This document shows, piece after piece, positions 29,793 through 42,215 of a DNA stretch of 64,000 nucleotides. The stretch spans positions 4,549,001-4,613,000 of the forward strand of contig NEEC01000002.1 of the NCBI GenBank assembly GCA_002189035.1. Direction: 5' to 3'. This DNA comes from Utricularia gibba (taxonomy: Eukaryota > Streptophyta > Magnoliopsida > Lamiales > Lentibulariaceae). How positions within the stretch are numbered: the stretch's first letter is position 1; each line of letters starts with the position of its first letter. The position numbers were made by a program, and so were the translations under genes. Below the pieces are notes generated by a model. That model made no database searches. It was not told where the DNA came from and was given only the letters and a program-made list of their open reading frames with translations.

Positions 29793-31260
29793 GCAAAAAT
29801 GAGACTTTACCTGTTATTATCTCTAGTACACTAACCCTGCAACAGGAGTAAAAACTCAGGAGTGTGCTCTAGGAGCACAAACAGATAATTGGGTGGAAAT
29901 TGGCGGATATCAAAGGAATAAGCCCCTCCATATGCACTTACCACATCTATTTGGAGGGGGGAACAAAGCCAATTCGCCAACCCCAGAGGAGATTGAATCC
30001 ACCTTTGATTGAAGTGGTCAAGAAGGAGATTCTAAAGTTATTGGCCGCAGGTATAATCTATCCTATTTCTGATAGTGAGTGGGTTAGCCCTGTGCAGGTT
30101 GTCCCGAAGAAAACAGGTATCACAGTCATGGCCAATGACCAAGGGGACCTCCTGCCTACCATAGTGCAAAATGGCTGGCGAATGTGCGTAGATTACCGAA
30201 AATTGAACGCAGCCACCAAGAAGGACCACTACCCACTTCCATTCATCGACCAAATGTTGGAAAGACTTGCTAGAAGGATCCATTATTGCTGCTTGGATGG
30301 ATACTCCGGTTTCCATCAAATACCCGTGGCTCTTGAAGATCAATCTAAGGTTGTTTTCGTTTGCCCTTTTTGAGTTTTTGCCTACCATAAAATGCCTTTT
30401 GGACTTTGCAATGCACAAGTAACATTTCAGAGATGCATGGTTAGTATTTTTTCTGAATATGTTGAGAATATTATAGAGGTTTTTATGGATGACTTTACGG
30501 TTTATGGAAATAGCTTTTACGATTGTCTTGCTAATTTGTCTTTGATTCTGAAACGTTGTGTAGAGACTAACCTTCTTTTGAATTATGAGAAATGTCATTT
30601 CATGGTAGAACAAGGTATCATTTTAGGACATGTTGTTTCCCAAAAGGGAATTGAGGTTGACAAGGCCAAAATTGAGGTAATCCAAAAATTATCTTATCCT
30701 ACTTGTGTGAGAGATGTACGTTCTTTCCGTGGACATGCTGGATTTTATTGTAGGTTTATTCAAGATTTTTCGAAAATTGCTCTCCTCTATGTGCCTTATT
30801 GCATAAAGATGTTGAGTTTCATTTTGATGAAAAATGCATACATGCCTTTGATGTTTTGAAAGAGAAGCTTGTTTCCGCTCCCATTATTCAAGCTCCAAAT
30901 TTGAACTAATGTGTTATGCAAGTGATGTAGCTCTAGGTGCGGTTTTGGGACAAAAGGTGGATAAACAATCCCATGTTATCCACTATGCGTCCAAGTGCCT
31001 TGATGATGCCCAAAAGAGCTACACCACTACAGAAAAGGAGCTGCTGGCCATTGTGTTTGCCTGGAGAAATTTTGATCTTATTTGCTAGGAGCCAAAGTCA
31101 AAGTCTATTCACACCATGCCACCTTGAGATATCTCCTCACCAAGAAGAATTCGAAGCCTAGACTCATTAGATGGATCTTATTGCTTCAAGAATTTGATTT
31201 GGAGATCAAGGACAAGAAAGGATGCTAGAATTTAGTTGCAGACCATCTCAGCCGCATCAC
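29793..31260 (+). pseudogene. RT and RNase H of Athila-P, broken
   Basis: RT: ADIKGISPSICTYHIYLEGG, LLAAGIIYPISDSEWVSPVQ, MCVDYRKLNAATKKDHYPLP, CLDGYSGFHQIPVA, then a stop at PF* (30371-30373), and MPFGLCNAQVTFQRCM with catalytic VFMDDFTVY (about 30478-30505). RNase H after a frameshift near 30860: GAVLGQKVDKQ, SYTTTEKELLAIVFAW. Stops and shifts recur to 31260, where ADHLSRI-like sequence marks the end. Confidence 0.8.
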
Positions 31261-31315
31261 TTCTGGAGAAAAATCAAGTCTTATCGATAACAGCTTCCCG
31301 GATGAACACCTATTC

Positions 31316-32623
31316 ATGATCCATGACGAGAGTCCCTGGTACGCTGATATCGTAAATTTTTTAGTGACTGGACAGTTTCCTGCAGATTTCCAGCACTATC
31401 ATAAGCAGAAATTGAGAACTGACAGCTTGAACTTCATCTGGGACGATCCCTATATATGGAAAATTGGTTCTGACCAGATTATAAGGAGATGCATCCCCCA
31501 AGATGAAGTGCACTCTATTCTTTCACATTGTCATGAGCTACCCTACGGTTGACACTTTGGTGCAAAAGTTATTGCAAAGAAGATCCTGGAGGCTGGATTT
31601 TATGGGCCTAACATATTCTAGGATGCCTACCTTCATTGCAAGGCGTGCCCAAATTGTCAAAGAGGAGGAAATTTGGGATACAAAGGATCAAATGCCCCTT
31701 CAACCCATTATCATGTGTGAGATCTTTGATGCATGAGGTATTGACTTCATGGGATCATTTCCACCTTATCAAGGGAAGCCCTACATCCTTCTTCCTGTTG
31801 ATTATGTTTCTAAATGGGTGGAGGCCATTGCTTGAGAAAGGAATGATGCCAAAACCGTGGGTAATTTCTTGACTAATATTTTGTTTCCTAGGTTTGGACA
31901 TCCCAAGATCATTATTTCAGATCGTGGCACCCATTTCGTGAATCATCCATCAAGAGTGCATTTGCCAAATATGGAGTCAACCACCGCCTGTCCACAGCTA
32001 GACATCCCCAAACAAATGGCATGGCGGAAATATCAAATAGGGAGGTGAAAAGGATCTTGGAGCATACCGTGAACCCAAATAGGCGAGATTGGAGCTCAAG
32101 GCTCAATGATGCACTATGGGCATACCGTACAGCTTACAAGAATCCTATAGGAATGTCTCCATACCGAATGATCTATGGTAAGGCATATCATCTTCCTTTT
32201 GAATTGTATCAGAGGGCATACTGGGCCGTCAAGTCATGCAACCTGACTAGTGATCAAGCTAGGGAGAGCAGACTTTTAGACCTAAATGAGCTAGATGAAA
32301 TTCGCCTCAATGCCTACACTAACCAGCACCTGTACAAGGAAAAGGTAAAACGCTACCATGACAGTAAGTTACATGGGAAGCAATTTTTTGTAGGTCAAAA
32401 AGTTCTCTTATTTGATACTACCTTGAAACTCTTTCCCGGTAAATTGCGTTCTAAGTGGCTTGAACCTTATGAAGTTGTGAATGTTTTTCCCTCTGGTGCT
32501 GTTATTATTCGCTCATTTGAGACAGGGAAAAGCATTAAGGTGAATGGACACCGATTGAAGCCATTTTATGAGAAGTTTAAGCCGCACAGTGTGTGCAGCT
32601 TACTGCTAGTCGAGGGCCATTAA
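31316..32623 (+). pseudogene. Integrase of Athila-P, broken
   Basis: N-terminal open part 31316-31552 ends in HCHELPYG and a TGA; the HHCC finger continues across stops (HFGAKVIAKKILEAGFYGP, HCKACPNCQRGG). The core reads ISDRGTHF, then [20 protein letters not shown] with the catalytic Glu. The open C-terminal part 32021-32623 contains [40 protein letters not shown] and [20 protein letters not shown], typical of Athila integrase. Confidence 0.8.
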
Positions 32624-32913
32624 CAGGTGTCACAGTTGGCCAATGACTGTAAATTGGCGCTGCATGGGAGGCAACCCATGACTTTAATTTCGTAACCGTT
32701 ACTATTTCCTCGTTTTTATCACCCACTACTCCAAGTGACTTTAATTTCACCTGCTCCACGGCACCACTTACTCCCTTAACCGTTTCTACACTCAATCTCC
32801 CTTTTTCTCTTTTGGCATTCCCATTTTTACTGACCGTTACCCCACTTCACTATTGTGCCTACGCTCCAATTTTTCCTTCTCTCGCCTGAAATTCTCTGAT
32901 TTTCCGACCTACC
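32624..32913 (+). other. Athila-P post-integrase spacer
   Basis: Short non-coding interval with the gcgctgcatgggaggcaacc element found after integrase in Athila-type elements, followed by pyrimidine-rich sequence before ORF3. Confidence 0.55.
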
Positions 32914-34018
32914 ATGTCTGGACGCCCCACATCTCCGGTTACCCGAAGTGCAAGTGCTGCTAAGGTAGCAACTCGAAAGCGTCAACCTGCTGCTGCTGGA
33001 CCATCCAGAAGAACCCAGCGTCGCCACACCAACAACCCAGCAGATGCTTCTGTTCCCACTGCTCATGAGCCATCTCTAGGCGCTGCAACAGAGTCTGTTC
33101 CAATTGAGGTCACACCACTTACCATATTGTCTCCGGTGCTGTACCTGGGTGGTACCCAGTCCCTGCCATTGCTACTGTTGCCGTTGCCGTAACGGAACCT
33201 TCTGAGCTAAATTCCCCAGCAGCAATTTCTGCTCCCGAGAGCCCGCAGCCCATACAGCCGGAGGAAATCGCTGGAGAAAAGGGTAAGGAACCTGAAATTC
33301 CTATTATCCACTCTCCTTCCTCTCCAGTACAGGACGAAGATGACACTAAAGAGATCAACATTGACGAAGAGGTTGATCTCTGGATTTCTGAAATAGAGCT
33401 TGCCGCTAATGAAGGGCCATGCCTAGAGTTCCTTCCTGGAGAACAGGATGTAGATGAAGCGACTCAGCCCACACAGCGAGGTAAAGGACAGCGCGGTCGC
33501 ACAAAATTCTGGCGAGACCGAGCACTGGAGTCCCCTGCTTGGACTCAGCTGAAAAACACTGTGAAATTTTCAGATAAGAATGCTCAACTCCTATTTAATC
33601 TCTAAACCTCGCGCAGAATTTTATTTGACTTCAAATTGTATACGCTTACTTTGGTGCATCAGAATCTACTTGCTGATATCAACCGTTTATTTGAGTGGCG
33701 TAGATTTTCTGAAATTAGTCTTCCAGTTTATCTCAAACTTGTTTTTGAATTTTACACTACTTTTGTGTTTGAGGATGTGGCTGGAAATCCCCTTGCTGAA
33801 AATTTGATTTCTTTCCGCCTTGGAGGCAAAAATTTTTGTATGTCTATCAATGATTTTAATGTGGCTTTAGGCTTTGTTTGTGAATCTTATTTAGCCACTA
33901 CTCGTTACCCTGCTGCTAGCTATTCAGAGTCTCCAAGAACAAGTTTCTGCGCTTTCCACGAAGCTGGACACTCTTATGGCTACTACTTCACACTCCCGCA
34001 TGCCTCATGACTAAGGTA
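32914..34018 (+). pseudogene. Athila-P ORF3 (envelope-position ORF), frameshifted and truncated
   Basis: Begins MSGRPTSPVTRSASAAKVAT with a basic, Ser/Thr-rich N-terminus (RKRQPAAAGPSRRTQRRH). After a frameshift near 33150 it continues EPSELNSPAAISAPESPQP, an acidic stretch and RGKGQRGRTKFWRDRALES. A stop lies near 33603, then NLLADINRLFEWRRFSEISL, PVYLKLVFEFYTTFVFED and FRLGGKNFCMSINDFNVALG follow. This last block matches the style of the ORF downstream of pol in Athila elements, whose role is uncertain; no signal peptide or membrane segment is visible here. Truncated by the junction with inverted gypsy O. Confidence 0.6.
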
Positions 34019-35702
34019 ACCAATGTGATAGGTTTTCCTTTCATAGAAACGGAATACTTGTTAGTATAGCCATCATGGATCACCTTCCTATCGTATTGCC
34101 ACGGCCTTCCCAAGAGTATGTGTCCAGCATGCATGGGTACTAAATCACAAAGAACCTCGTCCTGATACTTTCCAATTTGGAAAGCAACAAGAACTTGTTT
34201 ATTGACCTTTACTTCACTTCCTTCGTTCAACCATTGAAGCCTGTAGGGATTTGGATGTTTGAGAGTAGGAAGTTGGAGTTTATCCACCATGAGAGTACTA
34301 GAAACATTTGTGCAACTGCCTCCATCAATTATTAGGCTGCATACCTTCCCATGCACAAAGCAACGTGTATGGAATAAGTTTTCGCATTGCTCCTCCATTG
34401 GCTTAGCACCCAAGGCTAAAGTCCTTCTTGTTACCTAAGTTTCACCAATGACAGGTTGTTGTTCCTCATAATCTAATTCATGTACTTCACTTCCACTTTC
34501 ACACTCAACTCCAGATTCAACATCTCCAGAATCCCTTAGAATCATGGTCCTCTTGTTTGGGCATTCTGAAGCAATATGGCCATGGCCAAGACATTTGAAA
34601 CACTTGATATTTCGTGTTTTCCCAAAAGACTTAAATCCTCTTTCCTGGTTTCAAGTATCTGGAGTGCCCTCTTTCATCGGTCCAAACTTGGTTGATTTCC
34701 CAAATGAAGAATAATTTGGTTTCTTCTCCTTACTTCCAGCAGCATTCCACGAGGTAGAAGGTTTTGGATGGTCTCTTTGTTGTCCCTTAGACTTTTGTTG
34801 CTTCTCAATCTTGATGGCAACGTGCAACATATATTCAATATTCTACATAGTGTTGCAGCTTGACCACTTGAGAGATTTCCTTGTTTAAACCATAGAGGAA
34901 TCTTGCCATTGTAGCTTCCCTATCCTTTGTTATATTGGCTAGAATCATTAACACTTCCATTTCTTGCCAATATTCTTCCACGGTTTTGCTCCCTTGAGTT
35001 AGCTTCTGCAAGTTTTGGTGTTGATCTCTTTGGTAGTGACTGGGAATGAACCTTTTTCTCATGATCCTCTTCATTTCAGCCCAAGTGCGAATTGGTTCTT
35101 CATCATTTCGTCTTCTTTTGAGTACTACATTATCCCACCAAGTTATGGCATAAACTGTAAACTCAACAATAGCAAGCTTGATCTTCTTGACTTCAGAATA
35201 GTTGTGGCAATCAAACACGTGCTCCACATGAGCCTCCCATTCCAAGTAGGCATTTGAATCGTTTTTCCCTTGAAAAGAAGGGATTTTCATCTTGATGTTA
35301 TCGAATTCCTTGTATTCATGTGTGTGTCTAACCCTTGGTCTTTCAGTATATCTTACATCACGATTTCGCCTCCAATTTCACCATCAGATGAATCATACTC
35401 ATCACGGATATTGTTATTGTTTCTCCTTTGTTCACCATGCCTTGCCTCTTCAGCCTCAAATTTTGAATCTTTTTCTAGTTGAGAATTCCTTCTGCTATGG
35501 TGTGTTGGAACTCTTGTTCTTCCATGGGAGACACTGTCCTCTTCTTGCTTTTTGATGTTCTTTAGAGATTCATCAAGTTCCTCTAGTTTGATGTGGATTT
35601 GCTCCATGCATCTTTACAGTCTCCTGAACTCACCTTGCATTACATTAAGTACAAAACGAACACCCATAGCACCTGATTCTTCTACAGAGTTGTTAGAGCT
35701 CG
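34019..35702 (-). pseudogene. Gag/protease of gypsy O, copy 2
   Basis: Minus-strand counterpart of 8921-10608, from the gag ATG (complement of 35700-35702 region) to ITLV in the protease domain, where the junction cuts it. It shares the early TAA after GEFRRL with copy 1 but keeps a Glu codon in LNKEISQVV where copy 1 has TAA. It carries the zinc knuckle near 34600 and [11 protein letters not shown] near 34300-34335. Confidence 0.8.
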
Positions 35703-35762
35703 ACATCCTACTAAAAGATAAAAGTGTAGACAAAAGGAAGGAAAGAGAACAATGAAAGAAAG

Positions 35763-36364
35763 TGATGTGACCCTCTAATCTATAGAGATTAGCAACCCAC
35801 AAAAAAGAGGTGATTTTGAAGCTTAGAAGAGAACCCACCCAAGTCTACCCTCAAGAGAATAAATCTCTTGCAACCAGACTTCGAAACAAAGAAAATTAGG
35901 AGCCACACTTCAGAAAAGAGAGATTGATTGGAAGTGATAATCCTAGAACGCCACAAGCTCAAAACTTGATAAGTTAAGAGTGTTCAAGCACTCAAAGGAG
36001 AGGGGAATCCTCACAAGATACATAAAATGACCAAAGATCCTGAATTAGTACATCTCTAGTATTTATACTCTAGAATTGGGCTCTAACATTACATAGTCCA
36101 AACTAAATGAAATAGAAAAGTCTAACAAGCCCAATGCTCTAAGTTAAGTCCATATTCAAGTAGTTGAGCTCTTTTGATGGGATGTCTTCAAGCCCATGTT
36201 TGATTCCAATGGTATTGAGTAGACCCTTAAGCGTATCTTCAACCATCTTTGTCTTGCTCCTAGTCATTGGTCCTGGTGGAATCATCTTTCTTTCTAATTT
36301 GTTGACTTGAACAAACTCCTAATCATTCTTCAAATACACTTCATTATATTCCTGGGGCTCATCA
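35763..36364 (-). repeat. 3' LTR of gypsy A, copy 2
   Basis: 602 bp, complement of the 8261-8864 type. One arm of the TATA palindrome has lost two bases (ctctagtatttatactctag on the plus strand). It keeps the stop in the LTR-encoded tail seen in copy 1. Confidence 0.85.
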
Positions 36365-39300
36365 TCCCCCTTTCTTTAGGAAGATTCGTCCCTGAATCTG
36401 TATCCATGTCGAAAAGAGACAAATCAGCAACATTGAAAGTTGAATGAACAGAATACTCACCTGGTAAATCTAGCTTGTACGCATTATCATTAACGCGCTC
36501 AACAACTTGGAAAGGGCCATCTCCACGAGGTAGAAGTTTGGACTTTCTCTTTGTGGGAAATCTCTCCTTCCTATGATGAAGCCAAACCCAATCTCCAGGT
36601 TCAAATACAACTTTGCGTCTCCCCTTGTTTGCTGCTGATGCATACTTTGCATTGTTGCATTCAATCTGTTGTTTCACCTTTTCATGCAATCTTCTGATTG
36701 CATCAGCTCTCTTCTTGCCATCTAAACTAACTTTCTCATCACAAGGCAAAGGTAACATATCCAAAGGTGTAAGAGGATTAAAACCATAAACGACTTCAAA
36801 TGGAGATAATTTAGTAGTCAGATGCATGGTTCTATTGTAAGCAAACTCAACAAGTGGCAAACATTCCTCCCAAGTCTTAAGATTTGATTTAATCATAATC
36901 CTAAGTAAGGTAGAAAGTGTGCGATTAGTTACCTCAGTTTGCCCATCGGTTTGAGGGTGACATGTTGTTGAGTATAACAGCTTAGTGCCAAGTTTACTCC
37001 AAAGAACTCTCCAAAAGTGACTAAGAAACCTTGCATCTCGATCAGAGACAATAGTTAGGGGCATACCATGAAGTCTAACAACTTCCCTAAAGAAGAGATC
37101 AGCCACATGAGATGCATCATCAGTTTTATGGCAGGGAATAAAGTGTGCCATCTTTGAAAACCTGTCCACAACAACGAAAATTGAATCTCTACCCCTTTGG
37201 GTACGAGGTAAGCCTAAAACAAAGTCCATAGAAATGTCCACCCATGGTTGGGAAGGAGTAGGGAGTGGAGTATACAAACCATTAGGGGCAGTGGTTGATT
37301 TAGCCTTCCTACAAGAGATACATCTAGAACAAATTCCTTCAAGATGTAGCAAGAAGGAATGCACAGTCTATCTTTCCTATAAAGAAAACCATCTTTCCTG
37401 AAGAATAGCCCAGATGTAGCAAGTTCACATGCCTTATAAATATCCCCAAAATCGTGATCATGAACATATAAGTCAATGATGGAAGCAAATCCAAGAATTC
37501 TTGCATCAAGATTGGCTAAGAGAGTGTACCTTCGAGATAAAGCATCAGCAACCACATTCTCCTTACCTTTCCTGTATTTGATCACATATGGGAATGTGTC
37601 AATGAATTCCACCCACTTAGCATGTCTTCTATTCAGCTTTACTTGAGCCTTCAAATGTTTGAGAGACTCATGATCAGTGTGTATCACGAACTCCTTAGGC
37701 CATAAGTAGTGCTGCCATGTCTCCAAAGCTCTAACCAACGCATACAACTCTTTGTCATATGTTGGATAGTTGAGGGTGGCACCATGAAGCTTCTCACTAA
37801 AATAAGCAAGTGGACGTCCCTTTTGCATCAACACAGCACCAATCCCTAAACCTGATGCATCACATTCAATTTCAAAAGTATCAGAAAAATTTGGAAGTGC
37901 TAGGAGAGGTGTTGAGCAAAGCTTATTCTTGAGTTGTTTGAAAGCATGTTCCTGCTCATCTCCCCAATGAAATGCATGATTTTTCTTGATCAATTGGGTG
38001 AGGGGTGCTGCTATAGAACTGAAGTCCCTAACAAACCGTCTATAGAAACTTGCTAAACCATGAAAACTCCTAACTTCACCCACTGATGTAGGTGTTGGCC
38101 ATTCTTTGATTGCTCTTACTTTCTCTTCATCCACAGCTACTCCTGCATTACTTACAACATATCCAAGAAAAGAGACACTATTTGTGCAAAAGACACACTT
38201 TTTGATATTAGCAAACAACTTCTCTTTTCTAAGAGTATATAACACATCTTTCAAATGCCCTACATGTTCCTCAATACTTTTACTATAGATCAGAATATCA
38301 TCAAAATAAACAACAACAAATCTACCTATAAAAGGCCTAAGAACGTGATTCATCAATCTCATAAAGTTGCTAGGAGCATTGGTTAACCCAAAAGGCATAA
38401 CAACCCACTCATACAAACCAAACTTAGTTTTAAAAGCAGTTTTCCACTCATCACCTTCCTTCATTCTAATCTGATGATATCCACTTCTCAAATCAATCTT
38501 ACTAAAAACACAAGCACCATGCAATTCATCAAGCATATCTTCAAGTCTAGGGATAGGATGTCTATACTTGATTGTGATGTTGTTGATGGCGCGACAATCA
38601 GTGCACATCCGCCAAGTTCCATCAGACTTTGGAACCAATAACACCGGCACCGAGCAAGGACTCATGCTCTCACGCACAAATCCTTTAGACACCAATTCCT
38701 CAACTTGTTTTTGTATTTCCTTCGTCTCCTCTGGATTGGCTCGGTATGCTGGTCGGTTTGGGAGTTGTGCTCCAGGGACAAGGTCAATTTGATGCTCAAT
38801 CCCTCTAAGGGGAGGTAAGCCTTGAAGTTCTTCTGGAAAAACATCTTCATATACCTGTAAGAGAAACACAACACAAGATGGAATGGATGAAGCATGGTTA
38901 GGTGAAGTAGGAACTTCATCCTTATACATGAGTAGAATGAATGGTTGCCTAGCATGAAGTAAGTATCTAATCTCACTTGGCCTTGCTAATAGACTCTCAT
39001 TCTTTCTCTCAATTCCTAAAACTCTCATGTTTTCACTCTCTGTTTTGTGCTCATTTTCATCCTTTTTTCCACTCAATTCCTTGCCATCTCTTCTTTTTTC
39101 TCCACTTTTTCGCATTTTTTTTTCACTCATTTTCACTTCACTCATCTCTTCTCCCTTACGAACGACCACCTTGTGCTTTCCATTATCAGTATGAAGGCCT
39201 CTAGCATCACTCAGAATTCTGACTTGATCTTCATGTGCCTCCTTTGGAGATAATGGAGCAAGTGTGATGGAGCGTCCATTATAATTGAAGGAATATTTGT

Positions 39301-39958
39301 TCTTGAAACCATCATGAAATGCTCTTCTATCATATTCCCAAGGTCTCCCAAGAAGAATATGGCTTGCATGCATAGGAACAACATCACATAGGACTTCATC
39401 TTCATATCTCCCTATGGAAAACGTCACAAGCACTTGTTTGGTAACCTTTACCTCACTTCCTTCATTGAACCACTGCAGATTGTAAGGCTTAGGATGCCTC
39501 ACGGTGGGTAGTCCCAATTTCTCCACCAAGATGTTGCTAGCAACATTGGTGCAACTACCTCCATCAATAATCAGGCTGCAAACTTTCCTATTAACAAAGC
39601 ATCGGGTTTGAAACAAGTTCTCCCTTTGCTCATCATTATCCTTCACCCCAATGTTAAGCGTCCTTCGAGTGACTAATACTTCTCCAGAAACAGGCAATTC
39701 ATCCTCATCACTTACTTCAGCTTCTGTCTCCACTAGATCATCATCATCTTCACTAACAACTTCGCCATTGCCCCTAATCACCATTGCTCGTTTATTTGGG
39801 CATTCAGAAGCAATATGTCCAAGTACCAAGCATTTGAAACATTTTATGTTTCTGGTAGTTCCCTTTGGAGGTGTTGTTCGCTCCCCTTGCTTGGAACTTG
39901 ATTGGATGTCGAATTTGAAGTGTTCCATGGATGACTTCCCTTTATTTCTCTCCATCAT
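36365..39958 (-). pseudogene. pol: Pol of gypsy A, copy 2, with a 115-bp deletion in integrase
   Basis: The frame starting at 39958 ([10 protein letters not shown]) runs 914 codons through zinc knuckle, protease, RT with YFDD and RNase H with no frameshift, so it is longer than the plus-strand copy. After CIPSC it jumps to a wrong frame because bases equivalent to 7166-7280, which encode the integrase HHCC finger, are missing. Integrase core and C-terminus follow in a second frame (37364-36330). The fault in RT of copy 1 is absent here and the integrase fault here is absent in copy 1. Confidence 0.88.
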
Positions 39959-40940
39959 CTCATTGGTGCCCCAAATTTCGAACCAGAAGTCCTCTTGTTG
40001 AAATCTCTTGCGAAACTCTTGCTAGATAGTTGTTTCTCAACCTTTGTGGCCATATGAATCATGTCCTCCATCTCAATGTAGTGATGAAGCTCCACAATAT
40101 TTGCAATCTCCTTATTCATCCCATGAAAAAACCTAGCCGTAGTTGCTTCTCTATCTTCCTGAACATGAGCTCTAATCATTAAAATCTCCATTTCCTGCCA
40201 ATATTCCTCCACTGGCCTTGAGCCCTGCTTGAGATTTTGCAAATGTTGATAAACATCTCTTTGGTAATGGTTTGGAACAAACCGCCTCCTCATAACTCTT
40301 TTCATCTCAACCCAAGTGTGAATTGGTTCTTCAGAGTCAATCCTTCTTTTAGCCACCAATTGATCCCACCAAATGATAGCATACTCACTAAATTCCATGG
40401 AGGCCAATCTGATTTTCTTTTCGTCAGAGAAGGTGTTGCAATCAAAGACATGTTCTACTCTTGTTTCCCATTGGAGATATGCATCTGGATCATTCTTTCC
40501 TTGAAATTGAGGTATCTTCATCTTGATGTTGTTAACATCCTTTCCAATTCTTCCTCCGTCTCTTCTACCTCCCTGATCTCGAAATCTTCTTGTATCCCCA
40601 TGCACAAAATCATTTTCACTATGTTCAATGTAGTCATCTTCTTCATCAGTATTCAGGGTTCGATCTCTTCTTCCAACAGTCCTTGCACTTCGTTGATCAC
40701 TTAAGTCATGTTCAGTGTTGATGCGTTATGCAATTGACTACCTCGACCCCTTCCAGCAGCATAATTATCTTGTCTTCGTGCTCTTGCAACATTTTGCAAA
40801 GAATTTTCGTGTTCATCAAGCCTGACATTTATGTTTTCCAGAATGCGATGCAATCTAGTGAACTCCTGTTGCATAGCTTTCAAAGTGAACCTCCCATCCG
40901 GTGAGTCATCCTTTTCATGCTCACTTCTGGAATTTGACAT
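39955..40940 (-). pseudogene. gag: Gag of gypsy A, copy 2, frameshifted
   Basis: Complement of the gag at 3566-4552. A one-base deletion near 40727 after GRGSQLH shifts the frame to a stop, and the capsid core resumes open from 40605 (MHGDTRRFRDQGG) to the TGA overlapping the pol ATG. Confidence 0.85.
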
Positions 40941-41269
40941 CCTAAATACTGGACAAAAGAAAACGAGCAGCAAGGAAGAAAAGAGACTAAACTAAAAAGA
41001 ACAAAGAAACACATACAAGACCTCTTGCACACTTGAAAATGATATTCAATGTGTTCTTGCTATTCAATTGACACTCAATTTCGAGCTCTTCTTCAATCAA
41101 CTTCCTGTGAACCTCCCTTTTTTTTTGTACTAAAGCCAAAAGTAATAAGGACTTGGCTTGAACGATTTTTTTTTTTTTTTTTTTTTTTTTTGAATAGGCA
41201 GGAATGGAAGAACTCAAACAAGAACTGGATAATAATAAGGATAAGGAACCCAAAGCTCTGATACCAAAA

Positions 41270-41870
41270 TGATGTGACCCTCTAATCTATAGAGATTGGC
41301 AACCCACAAAAAAGAGTGATTTTGAAGCTTAGAAGAGAACCCACCCAAGTCTACCCTCAAGAGAATAAATCTCTTGCAACCAGACTTCGAAATAAAGAAA
41401 ATTAGAGCCACACTTCAGAAAAGAGAGATTGATTGGAAGTGATAATCCTAGAACGCCACAAGCTCAAAGTTTTATAAGTTAAGAGTGTTCAAGCACTCAA
41501 AGGAGAGGGGAATCCTCACAAGATACATAAAATGACCAAAGATCCTGAATTAGTACATCTCTAGAGTATTTATACTCTAGAATTGGGCTCTAACATTACA
41601 TAGTCCAAACTAAATGAAATAGAAAAGTTTAACAAGCCAATGCTCTAAGTTAAGTCCATCTTCAAGTAGTTGAGCTCTTTTGATGGGATGTCTTCAAGCC
41701 AATGTTTGATTCCAATGGTATTGAGTAGACCCTTAAGTGTATCTTCAACCATCTTTGTCATGCTCCTAGTCATTGGTCCTGGTGAAATCATCTTTCTTTC
41801 TAATTTGTTCACTTGAACAAACTCCTCATCATTCTTCAAATACACTTCATTATCTTCCTGGGGCTCATCA
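41270..41870 (-). repeat. 5' LTR of gypsy A, copy 2
   Basis: 601 bp, TATA palindrome intact near 41560-41581. It is followed at 41258-41266 by the complement of the tRNA-Met primer site (gctctgataccaa). Confidence 0.85.
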
Positions 41871-41875
41871 GAAAG

Positions 41876-42209
41876 ATAGAAGTAAAAGAAGAAGGAGAGA
41901 ATTTCCAAAACTCAAGTCCTCTTGAACTTTAAGACTCAATAAACCTTAAATGATCAATCTAAGTGTGGTTCAAAGAGATAAGAGTGGATAGGGTAATAAG
42001 TGGGATAAAATGGGTAATATAGGACTTGGTGATGGTAATATTAATTATGAATAGGTAAGAGTAGGAATGAAAAGATAGAGTGTAACTTGTTGTGATTAGC
42101 ACCAAAAGTAGTAGGTAGACAAATGAAAAGAGTTAAAATGGAATATAAGTGGGATAATAGACAAAGTTGTACAATCTTGACTTTTCTTTTGTTTAGTAAG
42201 TAGAAGATT
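41876..42209 (-). other. Gypsy O leader segment, copy 2
   Basis: Complement of about 2279-2611 with scattered differences. No gene. Ends at the inversion point. Confidence 0.7.
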
Positions 42210-42215
42210 AAAATG

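Larger units (their letters stand above)
25829..34018 (+). mobile_element. Athila-type gypsy element (Athila-P), 3'-truncated
   Basis: A 1123-bp LTR (25829-26951) is followed by a tRNA-Asp primer site, gag, protease, RT, RNase H and integrase, a conserved post-pol segment, and a third ORF, in the order typical of the Athila branch of Ty3/gypsy. The element ends abruptly at 34018 where inverted gypsy O begins, so the rest of ORF3 and the 3' LTR are missing. Several frames are broken. No target repeat can be checked. Confidence 0.85.
34019..42215 (-). mobile_element. Inverted copy of the gypsy O + gypsy A nest (copy 2)
   Basis: Minus-strand sequence matching 2279-10608 nearly base for base: part of the O leader, gypsy A with both LTRs, and O gag to protease. 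The target repeat of gypsy A is preserved (gaaag at 35758-35762 and 41871-41875). Neither LTR of O is included, so it did not arrive by ordinary retrotransposition. Its ends are abrupt: at 34018/34019 it meets Athila-P, and at about 42210 it meets copy 3 after a few unmatched bases. Confidence 0.85.

Noticed and set aside
39651-40001. Open frames of 60-155 codons opposite the gag and pol genes (also at 3803-4270, 4506-4856, 35015-35757, 38977-39253)
   Set aside because: They lie exactly antisense to the retrotransposon genes, recur in every duplicated copy for that reason, and show no motif or codon pattern of their own.
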